Of a stretch of DNA of 64,000 nucleotides, positions 60,901-64,000 are shown one piece after another (the stretch's first letter is position 1; each line of letters opens with the position of its first letter). This DNA is from Saxidomus purpurata. Its lineage: Eukaryota > Mollusca > Bivalvia > Venerida > Veneridae. Under the pieces are notes generated by a model, which saw nothing but the letters and a program-made list of their open reading frames with translations, was not told where the DNA came from and searched no databases. Made by a program: the position numbers and the translations under genes. The stretch is taken from positions 5,216,456 through 5,280,455 of the forward strand of contig JAFMSR010000012.1 of NCBI GenBank assembly GCA_022818135.1, in the 5' to 3' direction.

Positions 60901-61059
60901 GAAGCATTTATAAATTTACAACATAAAACTTATATTTAATAGCGGTATTTAAGTGATCGAGTCATTCAGCTAAAAGAAGGGCCTGTAATTAAGTAGGAGT
61001 TGTTTACAAAAGAATAAATATATATACTTACTAACTCCTCTCTGTACTGAAGACGCCAT
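9799..61059 (-). CDS. RNF213-like: RNF213-like giant AAA+ ATPase / putative E3 ligase, whole gene of 8 coding exons
   Basis: Seen: coding blocks 61059-61032, 49899-49434, 44715-44631, 39083-39000, 38710-38630, 28909-27213, 24899-12506 and 9918-9799 join through GT-AG introns with matching phases into 4,984 codons plus TAG. P-loops: degenerate AGLGKT near residue 1708, GETGCGKTSL at 2103-2112 with Walker B FFDEIN (Asp2162), and GKPGCSKS at 2422-2429 with ILDEIG (Asp2497). The family signature SLYDMLNQNY lies near 2767 and NRFEKQ near 2826. Known: vertebrate RNF213 is a cytosolic, dynein-like AAA+ machine whose AAA3/AAA4 bind ATP and whose E3 module ubiquitylates proteins and bacterial LPS in antimicrobial defence and lipid-droplet biology. 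Odd: no RING, divergent RZ finger, and a 39-residue basic tail on its own exon. Inference: an innate-immunity AAA+ protein of a mollusc. Family very likely; ligase activity uncertain. Exons were joined by eye, so a missed small exon in a long intron is possible. Confidence 0.88.
10905..10985 (+). repeat. tRNA-like sequence (SINE head or tRNA pseudogene)
   Basis: An A-box TAGCTTAGTTGG (10912-10923) and B-box GCGTTCGAGTCC (10964-10975) are seen, but 53 bases separate their starts and a TTTTT run lies between, which would stop Pol III. A working tRNA is unlikely. Confidence 0.45.
11199..11619. mobile_element. hAT-type MITE, 421 bp, with 8-bp target duplication
   Basis: Termini TAGGGATGTAATCGATT and AATCAATTACATCCCTA are inverted copies with one mismatch. 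The flanks CAGTTTAC (11191-11198) and CAGTCTAC (11620-11627) match at 7 of 8 bases, the duplication length of hAT elements. Internal sequence is rich in ATCGATATATCG palindromes. No transposase is encoded, so it is non-autonomous. Confidence 0.85.
11620..11693 (-). repeat. tRNA-like sequence (SINE head or tRNA pseudogene)
   Basis: The minus strand carries an A-box-like AGCTAAATGGTTAGCA and a perfect B-box GGTTCGAATCC (11639-11629), spaced about 43 bases as in a real tRNA. I could not fold a convincing anticodon stem. The hAT MITE duplicated its edge on insertion. Confidence 0.45.
12506..24899 (-). CDS. RNF213-like: RNF213-like exon 7, giant 12.4-kb exon with AAA core and E3 shell
   Basis: 12,394 bases without a stop encode residues 814-4944. 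The acceptor is TTCTTTTACAG (ends 24900); the donor GTAAGC starts at 12505. Order seen: helical stalk (814-1690); degenerate P-loop AGLGKT (Lys1712, AAA2 position); AAA3 with Lys2109 and Asp2162/Glu2163; AAA4 with Lys2428 and Asp2497/Glu2498; the conserved SLYDMLNQNY and PPFLNRFEKQFL stretch; an acidic linker of about 3480-3690 where a RING would be expected; a divergent zinc-finger patch C4248-x-C4250, H4259, C4265-xx-C4268; then the C-terminal shell ending SMFVCHAAAAVTQLSESIE. The patch lies 736 residues from the C-terminus, near where the RZ finger sits in the human protein. The frame runs on to a GTG at 24931, but that lies upstream of the acceptor. Confidence 0.95.
14537..14599 (-). other. 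Divergent RZ-type zinc-finger patch in exon 7
   Basis: The encoded residues 4248-4268 contain Cys-x-Cys, then His4259, then Cys-x-x-Cys followed by KREIPEEN. The family's RZ finger has a CPNGH-like first half, a central Cys and a C-x-x-C with an Ile three to four residues later. The second half fits; the first half (CECEKRLLF) does not keep the GxH or glycines. Position relative to the C-terminus matches. Zinc binding is possible but catalytic competence is doubtful. Confidence 0.55.
16361..16498 (-). repeat. In-frame 69-bp tandem duplication within exon 7
   Basis: Two abutting 69-base copies (16361-16429 and 16430-16498) differ at one base and encode a duplicated 23-residue block containing HMEGTDMKQI and NIDLGEVAED. 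The one difference swaps Gly for Glu. Because 69 is a multiple of three the frame is kept. Near-identity implies a recent duplication. The block sits in the acidic linker that occupies the usual RING position. Confidence 0.95.
24900..27212 (-). repeat. Intron 6 with family A and C repeats
   Basis: 25008-25060 is a scrap of family C (AACTAGAACTATCACTAAAT). 25500-26830 holds three family A copies, each headed CAAGAGGGCCA-GATGGCCCT, with core units (ATCTAAGCTCTAGGCCTTGT) and a GGACGGACGGACG spacer; one tail hairpin is seen at 26190-26216. 25065-25500 and 26830-27212 show no coding potential apart from a small GGACGGACGGACGGATG run near 26990. Confidence 0.8.
27213..28909 (-). CDS. RNF213-like: RNF213-like exon 6, N-terminal arm
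   Basis: 1,697 bases open from acceptor GATTTTCAG (ends 28910) to donor GTAAGT (from 27212). The frame is open upstream of the first Met (28762) back to the acceptor, so that Met is internal. It encodes residues 249-813 plus two bases (AA) that join G of exon 7 to give Lys814. Content is mostly helical, with YWYEITFQKSVFLFLT near the start and many leucine-rich helices, like the helical N-terminal arm ahead of the AAA core in RNF213. No enzymatic motif is seen. It could be mistaken for a separate 517-residue gene, but both ends are splice sites. Confidence 0.85.
29190..30480 (+). repeat. Family A repeats, three incomplete copies
   Basis: Head CAAGAGGGCCAAGATGACTC at about 29192; partial cores at 29300-29440 and 29850-30060; terminal modules GAACAACTATGAGAGGGCTT twice (about 30100 and 30300). 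Tails GCTCACTCTGGCACTTTGTG (30240) and GCTCAATCTGGTACTTTGTG (30438), both followed by CCAGGTGAGGTAA. The second terminal module lacks head and core. Confidence 0.75.
31248..31384. repeat. Large palindrome (inverted repeat, about 65-bp arms, 4-base loop)
   Basis: The left arm runs GTTTACGCACG, then CGTGTTATAACATCTGCAGA, then TTGGTGCCCTCGCCC. The right arm mirrors it, ending CGTGCGTTAAC. The loop TAAC is at about 31315. Only a few mismatches are seen. No coding. Could be a foldback element or MITE; any RNA across it would form a long hairpin. Confidence 0.9.
31460..32150 (+). repeat. Family E tandem array, copy 2
   Basis: Units with TGACCTAGTTTTTGACCC, AACAAGGTTTTCCTTTGATC and GGGGTCAAATGTGGCCCCTA. 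Ends with a GTGAACAGACGACAAACAAA spacer. A short inverted pair around 31735-31790 comes from GACCTCATGACC being repeated in opposite senses. Confidence 0.75.
32150..32640 (-). repeat. Family A core in reverse orientation
   Basis: Reads as the complement of the family A core (AAGGCCTAGAGCTTAGATAT, CATGTAGCATTGTCTAGTGG). It lies head to head with the forward copy starting at 32765, so the two could pair. Confidence 0.75.
32765..34085 (+). repeat. Family A element, best full copy: head, about six core units, spacer, tail
   Basis: Head AAAAGGGCATAGATGGCCCT, then about six core units of roughly 170-180 bp, each with GGGGTCAATTTTGACC, CTTGGTAGAGGTCCACTAG, CAATGCTACATGCCAAATAT and TTTCAGAGAAGAAGATTTTT. 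A terminal module follows (TTGCCATAGCAACCAGAGTT), then a GACGGACGACGTATGACGGA spacer and tail CACCCTGGCGTAGCCAGGTG. No frame of note. Confidence 0.85.
34365..34870 (+). repeat. Family E core with a family A head
   Basis: Head CAAGAGGGCCATGATGGCCC is that of family A, but the core (GTGACCTAGTTTTTGACCCC, GACAAATTTCCAGGATATTT) is family E, ending in a GGACGGATGACGGACGACGG spacer and a CACCCTGAGCCAGCTTATGG tail. This hybrid shows that head and tail modules are shared between families. Confidence 0.8.
35140..35725 (+). repeat. Family J tandem array (about 130-bp unit, three copies)
   Basis: Units contain GACCAACCTCCACATCAAGT, CTAGGCCCAAGCATTCT and GAGTTATCATCCGGAAACTG. The array ends in GACGGACAGACTGACGGACA, then CGACCGACCAACCGACCGAC and CTTCGAAGGGGGCATAATAA. 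Confidence 0.8.
35726..36725 (+). repeat. Family D tandem array, copy 2
   Basis: Same units as at 6.9 kb: GTGTGACCTTGACCTTT, CTTCATGTGCTGAACATTTG, CATGACAAAGTTACAG. About five units, ending in AAGTGGACGGATGGATGG. Confidence 0.8.
37063..38610. mobile_element. TIR element (outer copy), split by a related element
   Basis: Left end CTGCTATGAGACCAGTATCC (after TA at 37061) and right end ACTGGTCTCATACCAG (before TA at 38611) are imperfect inverted copies. Its left part (to about 37555) resembles 37559-37790 and its right part (38275-38610) resembles 37840-38175, as expected if a sister element inserted inside it. A 99-residue frame at 37020-37319 lies in this repeat and is not believed. Confidence 0.65.
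37559..38175. mobile_element. TIR element (inner copy), 617 bp, TA-flanked
   Basis: Ends CTGGCATGAGACCAGTTTCC and GGAAACTGGTCTCATACCAG are inverted copies with one mismatch in 20, flanked by TA on both sides. That fits Tc1/mariner-type integration of a MITE. No transposase frame. Confidence 0.7.
38630..38710 (-). CDS. RNF213-like: RNF213-like exon 5
   Basis: 81 bases, phase 0 at both ends, between acceptor GTTGATAG and donor GTAAGTAAG. It encodes KLIEALGDDCKKFENQSKAP then GELIIWI, leading directly into exon 6 (DSRITRTFILDVPEGE). The sense of the joined peptide across both junctions supports the model. A TIR element ends at 38610, 20 bases from the exon edge. Confidence 0.75.
38711..38999 (-). 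other. Intron 4 of the RNF213-like gene (289 bases)
   Basis: Short intron between exons 4 and 5, donor GTAATA and acceptor GTTGATAG. The only intron here free of visible repeats. Confidence 0.7.
39000..39083 (-). CDS. RNF213-like: RNF213-like exon 4
   Basis: 84 bases, phase 0 at both ends, between acceptor ACACTAACAG and donor GTAATA. It encodes 28 residues, RKSVKKVVEQFEEGIGRQST then VTLGDNEQ. It is 289 bases upstream of exon 5, and the two together read as one continuous alpha-helical segment. Confidence 0.72.
39525..40690 (+). repeat. Family I dispersed repeat with a family A-type head
   Basis: Head CAAGAGGGCCCTGGATGGCT. Internal units carry GAAGGTGCTAGAGTGAAAAC and CACAGCGTGACTCAAAT, then GTTGCCATGGCAACCAGAGT as in the terminal module of family A, ending in ACAACAGCTCACCATGAGAA. 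Confidence 0.65.
41225..41560 (+). repeat. Family K tandem repeat
   Basis: About three degenerate units with AAGTAGGTCAGTAGGTCAA, GTCAACCAAAGTAAAAGTTG and TTTCATTGCTGTAGCTTAAA. Confidence 0.7.
41560..42490 (+). repeat. GTTGCTAAGGAAGTCACTG array
   Basis: Over 20 degenerate copies of an about 20-base word between 41950 and 42485 (GTTGCTAAGGAAGTCACTGG alternating with GTTGCTAGGGGAAGTCACTG), preceded by a family A/J-like piece. The same word in reverse occurs at 62640-62740 and 63270-63560. Confidence 0.85.
42490..43595 (+). repeat. Family A repeats, partial plus full copy
   Basis: Partial core from 42490; a new head CAAGAGGGCCATGGTGGCCC at about 42877, three core units, terminal module TTGCCATGACAACCAGAGTT, spacer GACGGATGGACGATGGACAA and tail TCCCTGGCAAAGCCAGATGA. 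Confidence 0.8.
43674..44623. mobile_element. Tigger/pogo-like non-autonomous element, 950 bp, TA-flanked
   Basis: Left end CAGTAAAATTTCATTAACTC and right end (complement) CAGTAAAACTTTAATAACGC are about 75 percent alike and flanked by TA (43672-43673, 44624-44625). TAACTCGAG words recur internally, as in Tigger-type ends. A 77-residue frame at 44108-44341 has no recognised domain. The element ends seven bases from exon 3, so its insertion left GTAAGTA of the donor intact. Confidence 0.75.
44631..44715 (-). CDS. RNF213-like: RNF213-like exon 3, short linker exon
   Basis: 85 bases between TTTCCTTTCAG and GTAAGTAC. The first base completes a Ser codon with exon 2, then KTNDDSREATAATLTGKSSL and EFDVDSPC. 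The peptide is polar and probably disordered. It ends on a codon boundary. A Tigger-like transposon end begins eight bases into the next intron (see 43674-44623). Confidence 0.7.
44780..45420 (+). repeat. Family G tandem array
   Basis: About five units of roughly 115-125 bp with TGACCTTGACCTTTGACC, AACAATAGGGATCATCTACA and GTTATCAAGGAAA, ending in GACAAACAGACGACGGACAA and a TTGGTCCAGTAGAGCTAATA tail. Confidence 0.75.
45570..46762 (+). repeat. Family A element, full copy
   Basis: Head CAAGAGGGCCAAGATGGCCC, about five core units, terminal module TTGCCATAGCAACCAGAGTT, spacer GGACGGACGGACGGACAGAC and tail CTCTGGCACTTTGTGCCAGG. Opening and closing sequences nearly match those at 26219 and 32765. 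Confidence 0.85.
46762..48240 (+). repeat. Family C element, copy 2
   Basis: Starts AACTAGAGCTATCACTAAAT, carries nine 146-bp units (GCTCCGGACAAGGAAAAGTA), a spacer of GACCGACCGCCC type, and ends CCCCCCAAACTTCG then GGGGGTATAA. Same orientation and unit number as copy 1 at 5.4 kb. It abuts the family A tail with no gap. Confidence 0.85.
48240..48580 (+). repeat. Degenerate GTGACCTTGACCCC repeats
   Basis: Four to five degenerate units with TTAGTAACAGTGACCTTGAC and TTTTTTTTGCTTAAAACAAT. A related patch is at 34960-35060. Confidence 0.75.
49434..49899 (-). CDS. RNF213-like: RNF213-like exon 2, N-terminal region
   Basis: 466 bases open in one frame between acceptor TTTATTTCAG (ends 49900) and donor GTAGTA (from 49433). 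It encodes residues 10-165: FSLTVGLTTNPKSAIKPKQR, then a mixed alpha/beta stretch with KVINITKDNKFVIKLELSVC, then a charged helix rich in K and E (SMSDKERKKILAQLEKKE). No domain is recognised; vertebrate RNF213 also has a poorly conserved N-terminal region. The last two bases AG join the C of exon 3 to make AGC. The donor is weaker than the GTAAGT used at most other junctions. Confidence 0.75.
50351..50790 (+). pseudogene. Remnant of transposon protein, N-terminal part
   Basis: An ATG at 50351 gives MNRDKKGRFLRSKQTVWRR, then stops. Later, about 50708-50790 reads LPVKCEPSKQGRRGMPWFAL then NTKLGT, ahead of a possible donor GTATGG; RLPNECEP at 50460 looks like a diverged duplicate of VKCEPSK. 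The GRRG-P-x-x-x-NTKL pattern resembles the start of Mutator-like transposase domains in mollusc genomes, from memory only. Stops and shifts show it is dead. Confidence 0.4.
51679..51772 (+). pseudogene. Exon-like remnant in the TIR transposon
   Basis: Acceptor ACTTTTCAG is followed by an open stretch KIASQDSLAARANISGLIED then MGPSLDASPAVK, ending at a possible donor GTAATT. No domain recognised. It lies between the transposase-like and exonuclease-like remnants in the same sense, so it is probably the middle of the same gene. Confidence 0.45.
51813..52674. mobile_element. Tigger/pogo-like MITE, 862 bp, inside the TIR transposon
   Basis: Ends CAGTGGACGCTCGTTATCTC and (complement) CAGTTGACTCTCAGTATCTC match at 16 of 20 bases and are flanked by TA (51811-51812, 52675-52676). 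Both read into TCGA-type words typical of Tigger ends. No intact transposase. Confidence 0.8.
52905..52980 (-). repeat. tRNA-derived SINE head
   Basis: The minus strand has a good A-box TAGCTCAGTTGG (52973-52962) and B-box GGTTCTAGTCC (52920-52910). A tandem repeat of about nine bases (GACTACTCT) widens the gap to 53 bases, so this is not a functional tRNA. Confidence 0.6.
53100..53990 (+). pseudogene. Broken DEDDh exonuclease (PML-C/DnaQ-like) of the TIR transposon
   Basis: Pieces in order: VKFGAQFNTFVTLTVPISED, GEEMKVNGKVVESVPITPAF and NKMISWL; then LVAHN plus RR (second exonuclease motif); SLKQVDLVSSLCETYDAHNA (third motif His); LLQFVNLPTKDMMAHSFTPF; and after a frameshift PTAENIVGPGLSLMHFRMLL with TRGGEDTIRDVFTAKNSEGL. 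Several stops and shifts lie between, so it is dead. The layout (exonuclease then a short helical tail) is like the C-terminal exonuclease of PML-related proteins. The final piece is open over 53696-53995. Confidence 0.65.
55835..56313 (+). mobile_element. LINE (host copy), 5'-truncated, reverse transcriptase part
   Basis: Reads HDLIVLKLKAYGLSDLVADL, MHPYLSNRKQRVKLGDHCSE, then KGVPQGSILGPF, a reverse transcriptase core motif, followed by LQEVLESESVILIKWFDNLM. The catalytic Y-A-D-D is spoiled near 56069 by a shift, and a small deletion removes residues after ILGPF. It breaks off after LLGIEIDS at 56313 and resumes at 58470. Clade not determined (CR1/Jockey-like by motif style). Confidence 0.8.
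56314..56756. other. Unassigned 440-bp segment between the LINE break and the inserted LINE
   Basis: It lies inside the two copies of ATTGACTCTT (56304-56313, 58470-58479) but outside the poly(A)-tailed LINE. AT-rich with chance frames only. It may be a further small insertion or flank carried along. Confidence 0.4.
56757..58469 (-). mobile_element. Tx1/L1-like LINE, 5'-truncated, inserted in the other LINE
   Basis: On the minus strand a poly(A) tail of about 22 A (plus-strand T run at about 56758-56780) ends the element. Upstream is an open frame down to 57194 whose Met at 58240 is internal; it extends to the 5' break, reading SLIVKTYVFSALSFEIETRG. The C-terminal end has the zf-RVT knuckle CNLCKKSRETLKHLFWEC (C-x2-C-x8-H-x4-C). 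This is the reverse transcriptase thumb/connection and C-terminus of an L1-type ORF2. The frame of more than 400 residues is intact, so the insertion is fairly recent. Confidence 0.85.
58470..59750 (+). mobile_element. LINE (host copy), 3' part and 3' UTR
   Basis: Resumes as IDSLLNFDVHVANK, LSKYLKQDTKILIYKCFDRS, then TYGKKSFSFEAVQVWNSLPN and EFRTTKDFKESK, the usual C-terminus of this LINE type. After the stop comes about 800 bp of T-rich 3' UTR ending GCGGCGAAGCG and a TATCTTATCT microsatellite tail. The 100-residue frame at 58774 is a shifted reading of this. Confidence 0.75.
59751..61020. other. No feature recognised in the 5' part of intron 1
   Basis: Mixed AT-rich sequence with no frame of note or tandem unit, between the LINE tail and exon 1. 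Confidence 0.5.
61032..61059 (-). CDS. RNF213-like: RNF213-like exon 1, start codon (9 codons plus 1 base)
   Basis: The ATG at 61059-61057 opens MASSVQRGV and ends with one base (A) before the consensus donor GTAAGT. Joined to exon 2 this gives ACA (Thr) and an open frame. ATCATGG gives a good Kozak context (A at -3, G at +4). A sequence like an acceptor (TTTCAG) ends at 61073, so this exon probably begins at 61072 with a 13-base leader and a further 5' UTR exon lies at higher coordinates. Chosen over the downstream Met at 49924 because that codon lies in the intron, before the exon 2 acceptor. Confidence 0.6.
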
Positions 61060-61073
61060 GATGTCAAGAATTC

Positions 61074-61735
61074 TGAAACATTACAGAGAACAAACATCTA
61101 ATTTTAATGATGATTGAAGAGATGTGTTGATTTTCAATATACATTGTAATTCTTTTGGCTGTTTCCAAAATTCCTTTTACGCATATGACGAAAACACAAC
61201 AGCCTTGATTCAATGAAATATCATTGAAGCAGAACATCCTGGCAATATGTGCTGTTATTAGTTGTTAGCGATGCTTCCCATAGAGAACTATGGAACGCCA
61301 CAAATGCCTGATTTGACGTTACAACTTGACATACAGCCGTAACAGCATTGCATGTGATGCTTTCACCTTCATATCCTTTCGACACCCATAAAGTAATAAA
61401 TCATATACACGGGTTAAGACAGGTTTTGCCTTCTATAGAAACAACAGTTACCGTATGGAACACGTTTTGTCTGTAGGTTATGTCAACAATTCCTGAATAT
61501 TAAAAACTCAGACATCTGAGGCATGACACCCTTGAACATGCATGACCTTGGACACGATTTCACAAGGTTTGAAAATTTTCATTTTACCCTCATTCACAGA
61601 CATGCACCTGTGGGATTGTGTCTTGACCGCGTGCAAATATTTTTTCATACACATATAAAGCAGAACCGAGGTATATTGACATCTTAAGAGAACGCTAAAA
61701 CTCAACTTCTCATAAGCAAAAAAGACCAAAGAGCT
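61074..61735. promoter_or_regulatory. Sequence upstream of exon 1, promoter or 5' UTR intron
   Basis: An AG at 61073-61074 (minus) after a T-rich stretch looks like an acceptor, so the promoter may lie farther up. No TATA or initiator can be assigned. The CGTTTTGTC... and GACGTTACAAC words are unremarkable. Confidence 0.2.
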
Positions 61736-62580
61736 GTCCGTAATAAGTGACAAATGCCCCCAAAGAGGTGTCTCACAGTCTGTAACCTTGACGTTCAAGG
61801 TTAGGAACAGGTACTTGCGCATGACACTTTATCTCCATGTGCTGAAAACTTGTTCAAATTTATTTTTTAAAATGTTTCAATGTATAACAGAGTAACAATC
61901 TGGACATGTGTATATATATATATAGTCTAACTCTTTAAGTTTAAAACCCTTAAAATGCTGGAAAAGCAATATATAATAAATTAAATAAAAATATATATAT
62001 ATATACAGGATTTTAAACTGTCTGACCTCTAAGCGTGACCTTGACCTTCAAGGTAAGGACGCGGAACTTGCATGTGACATGTCATCTCCATGTGCTTAAC
62101 AATTGTGCCAAGTAATGCTAAAATCCTTCCATGCATGACAGAGTTACCATGTATACAGGATTCCATTACCTTTAAACTCTGAGAGTGACCTTGACTTTTG
62201 AGGTAGGGCCGTGGGTCTTGCATATGGGACATCTTGATGTGCTGAATATTGTGCCAAGTTATTTTAAAATCCATCTATACATGACAAAGTAACAGTCCTG
62301 ACACAAATGTGTGCATATATACAGGATTCCGTAAACTCTAAAACATGTGACCTTGACCTTTGAGGTAGGGACATGGGTCTTGCATGTGACATGCCATCTT
62401 GATGTGCTGAACATTGTGCCAAGTTATTTTTAAATCCTTCCATGCATGACAAAGTTACAGCCCATACACGAAAAAATTAATGTAAAGAAGAAAGGACGGA
62501 AGGACAATGGACGAACCACCATAGCATATTAAGCTCTCTGGACTTCATCCACATGCATCCAGTAGAGCTAAAAAACAATT
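61736..62580 (+). repeat. Family D tandem array, copy 3
   Basis: Head AAATGCCCCCAAAGAGGTGT, units with GTGACCTTGACCTTTGAGGT, CTTGATGTGCTGAACATTGT and CATGCATGACAAAGTTACAG; a TATATATATA run near 61910-62005 interrupts. Ends AAGGACGGAAGGACAATGGA and CATCCAGTAGAGCTAAAA. Confidence 0.8.
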
Positions 62581-63600
62581 TAAAACTCCTTCTCCAAGCC
62601 TACAAGGCCAAGAGCCAGTGACTTCCCAAGCTATGAGTGACTTGCCTGGCCTATGACTAGCCTAGCAACCAGTGACTTCCATAGCAACCAGTGACTTCCC
62701 TAGCAACCAATGACTTCCTTAGCAACTACTGTTTAGTATAACTACTCTTTAGTATGTATCATTGTCTAGTGGATCTCTACTTGAAGTTTGTTCAAATCAT
62801 GCCCTCAGGGTCAATATTGACCCTGCCAAGGTGGGTCACTTGGTATATAGGAAAAACTTTGTAAATCTTCTTCTGGAAAACCACACAAGGTCTAGATCTT
62901 TGATATTTTGTGTGTAGCATAATTTTCTAGTTGACCTCTATCAAGATTTTTCAAATTCTTTCCCTGGGGTGAATATTGGCCCCGCCTGGGAGTCTCTTGC
63001 TTATACAGGAAAACATCTTCTTCTAAAAAAAACAAGGCCTAGAGCTTACTGGATTCATTTGAGCAATATAAAGAAATATTATTCAGGAGCTTGAATACGG
63101 TACAAAGCCTGTACCATACATTTAAACAATGCCCGGCTAAAAACTTCTAGAAATCCAGCAGATATTAGGTATGTAGCATTGTCTAGTGGTCCTGTACCAA
63201 GTTTGTTCAAATCATGCCCTAGGGGTCAAAATTAACCACGCCCTGCATGTCCCTTGCCTATATGTAGAGTTATAGGAAAAACTTAGCTTCCAGTGAGTTC
63301 CTTTAGCAACCAGCGTCTTACCAAGCAACCACTGGCTTCCTTAGCTTTCAGTGGCTTCCTTAGCAACCAGTGATTTCCCCTAGCAACAAGTGACTTCCTT
63401 AGGAGCCAGTGACTTCCCTAAGCAACCAGTGACTTCCATAGCAACCAGTGACTTCCCTAGCAACCAATGACTTCCTTAGCAACTACTGAACTAGTGACTT
63501 CCTTGGCAACCAGTGACTTCCCCTAGCAACAAGTGACTTCCTTAGCAACTACTGACTTCCTTTAGTAACAAATGACGTCCTCAGGTAAGTGCACTGGTAG
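62581..63600 (-). repeat. Reverse-oriented family A core and CAGTGACTTCC arrays
   Basis: 62630-62740 and 63270-63560 are runs of CAGTGACTTCCNTAGCAAC, the complement of the GTTGCTAAGGAAGTCACTG word. Between are reverse copies of the family A core (CATTGTCTAGTGG, CAAATCATGCCC). The block ends at a CAGGTGAGCACTATAGGGCC head in reverse. Confidence 0.8.
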
Positions 63601-64000
63601 ACAGGTGAGCACTATAGGGCCATCCATAGTCAAATACCCACGTTCCCTTATTCACGCTATGCTTCACTATGTTACGCTCTGGACATGAAAATCCTTTCAT
63701 GCTGCCCTGACACAAAAAATGGAATGCCTGACGGACAGAAAACGAACATACCTAATATTGGTAGATCAATGTTTTCCTATGGTTCGTTTTATCCACATTT
63801 TATAAGCCAACAAATAGCTAAATAACCAAAATGGAATGAATGAAATGAAAGAGAATTACTGTTACTTGTTGCCATTAGCCACTTTACACCCACTTTTTGG
63901 ACTCGCACAGACAGACGGACGGACAGTGTGATTTTAATATGCTCATATTTGGGGCATAAAAATATCAGATCCAAAAAACACTGTAAAACAGGTCAAGCTA
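63601..64000. other. Window end: dispersed repeat edge only
   Basis: A GACAGACGGACGGACAG spacer at 63908-63924 followed by TTTTAATATGCTCATATTTG and GGGGCATAA marks the end of another spacer-tailed repeat. No gene seen. Confidence 0.5.

Larger units (their letters stand above)
49900..61031 (-). other. Intron 1 of the RNF213-like gene (11.1 kb)
   Basis: Between donor GTAAGT at 61031 and acceptor TTTATTTCAG at 49900. It is filled by a decayed TIR transposon (49999-55783) and nested LINEs (55835-59750). 59760-61020 shows nothing recognised. The 38-base word GCAAATTAAATAATTAAATT... is duplicated in tandem at about 49921-49997, just outside the transposon. Confidence 0.6.

Overview
This is eukaryotic nuclear DNA that is AT-rich and packed with repeats. 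It most likely comes from a bivalve mollusc. The evidence is one very large spliced gene of the RNF213 family (greatly expanded in bivalves, with huge intron-free core exons) set among dispersed modular repeats of a kind I associate with bivalve genomes. The species cannot be fixed from the sequence.

One gene accounts for nearly all believable coding sequence. It runs on the minus strand from an ATG at 61059 to a TAG at 9799 and encodes an RNF213-like giant AAA+ ATPase. I assembled it by eye as eight coding exons: 61059-61032, 49899-49434, 44715-44631, 39083-39000, 38710-38630, 28909-27213, 24899-12506 and 9918-9799. Every junction is GT-AG, every phase joins, and the total is 14,955 bases (4,984 residues plus stop), close to the roughly 5,200 residues of vertebrate RNF213. 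One exon of 12.4 kb carries the stalk, the AAA core and almost all of the C-terminal half. AAA3 and AAA4 keep Walker A and B motifs. No RING finger is visible where the family has one; an acidic linker with a 23-residue tandem duplication is there instead. The RZ-type zinc finger is present only in divergent form.

Layout from low to high coordinates: 1-905 is a 63-bp minisatellite. 905-3071 is AT-rich and may be a 3' UTR exon of the gene. 3.2-9.7 kb holds several tandem-repeat families and a LINE endonuclease scrap. 9.8-28.9 kb holds exons 8, 7 and 6 with repeat-filled introns (a hAT-type MITE and tRNA-like sequences lie in intron 7). 28.9-49.4 kb holds exons 5 to 2 among long repeat arrays and TIR elements, two of which end within 20 bases of a splice donor. 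49.9-61.0 kb is intron 1. It contains a decayed 5.8-kb DNA transposon with identical 29-bp inverted ends, TTAA flanks and remnants of a transposase/DEDDh-exonuclease gene, followed by one LINE inserted into another. 61.1-64 kb is upstream of the gene and mostly repeats.

Most repeat arrays share one plan: a head with an inverted repeat, a core of 100-190 bp tandem units unique to each family, a GGAC-rich spacer and a tail hairpin. I find no second intact gene, no CRISPR array and no confident functional tRNA or rRNA gene.
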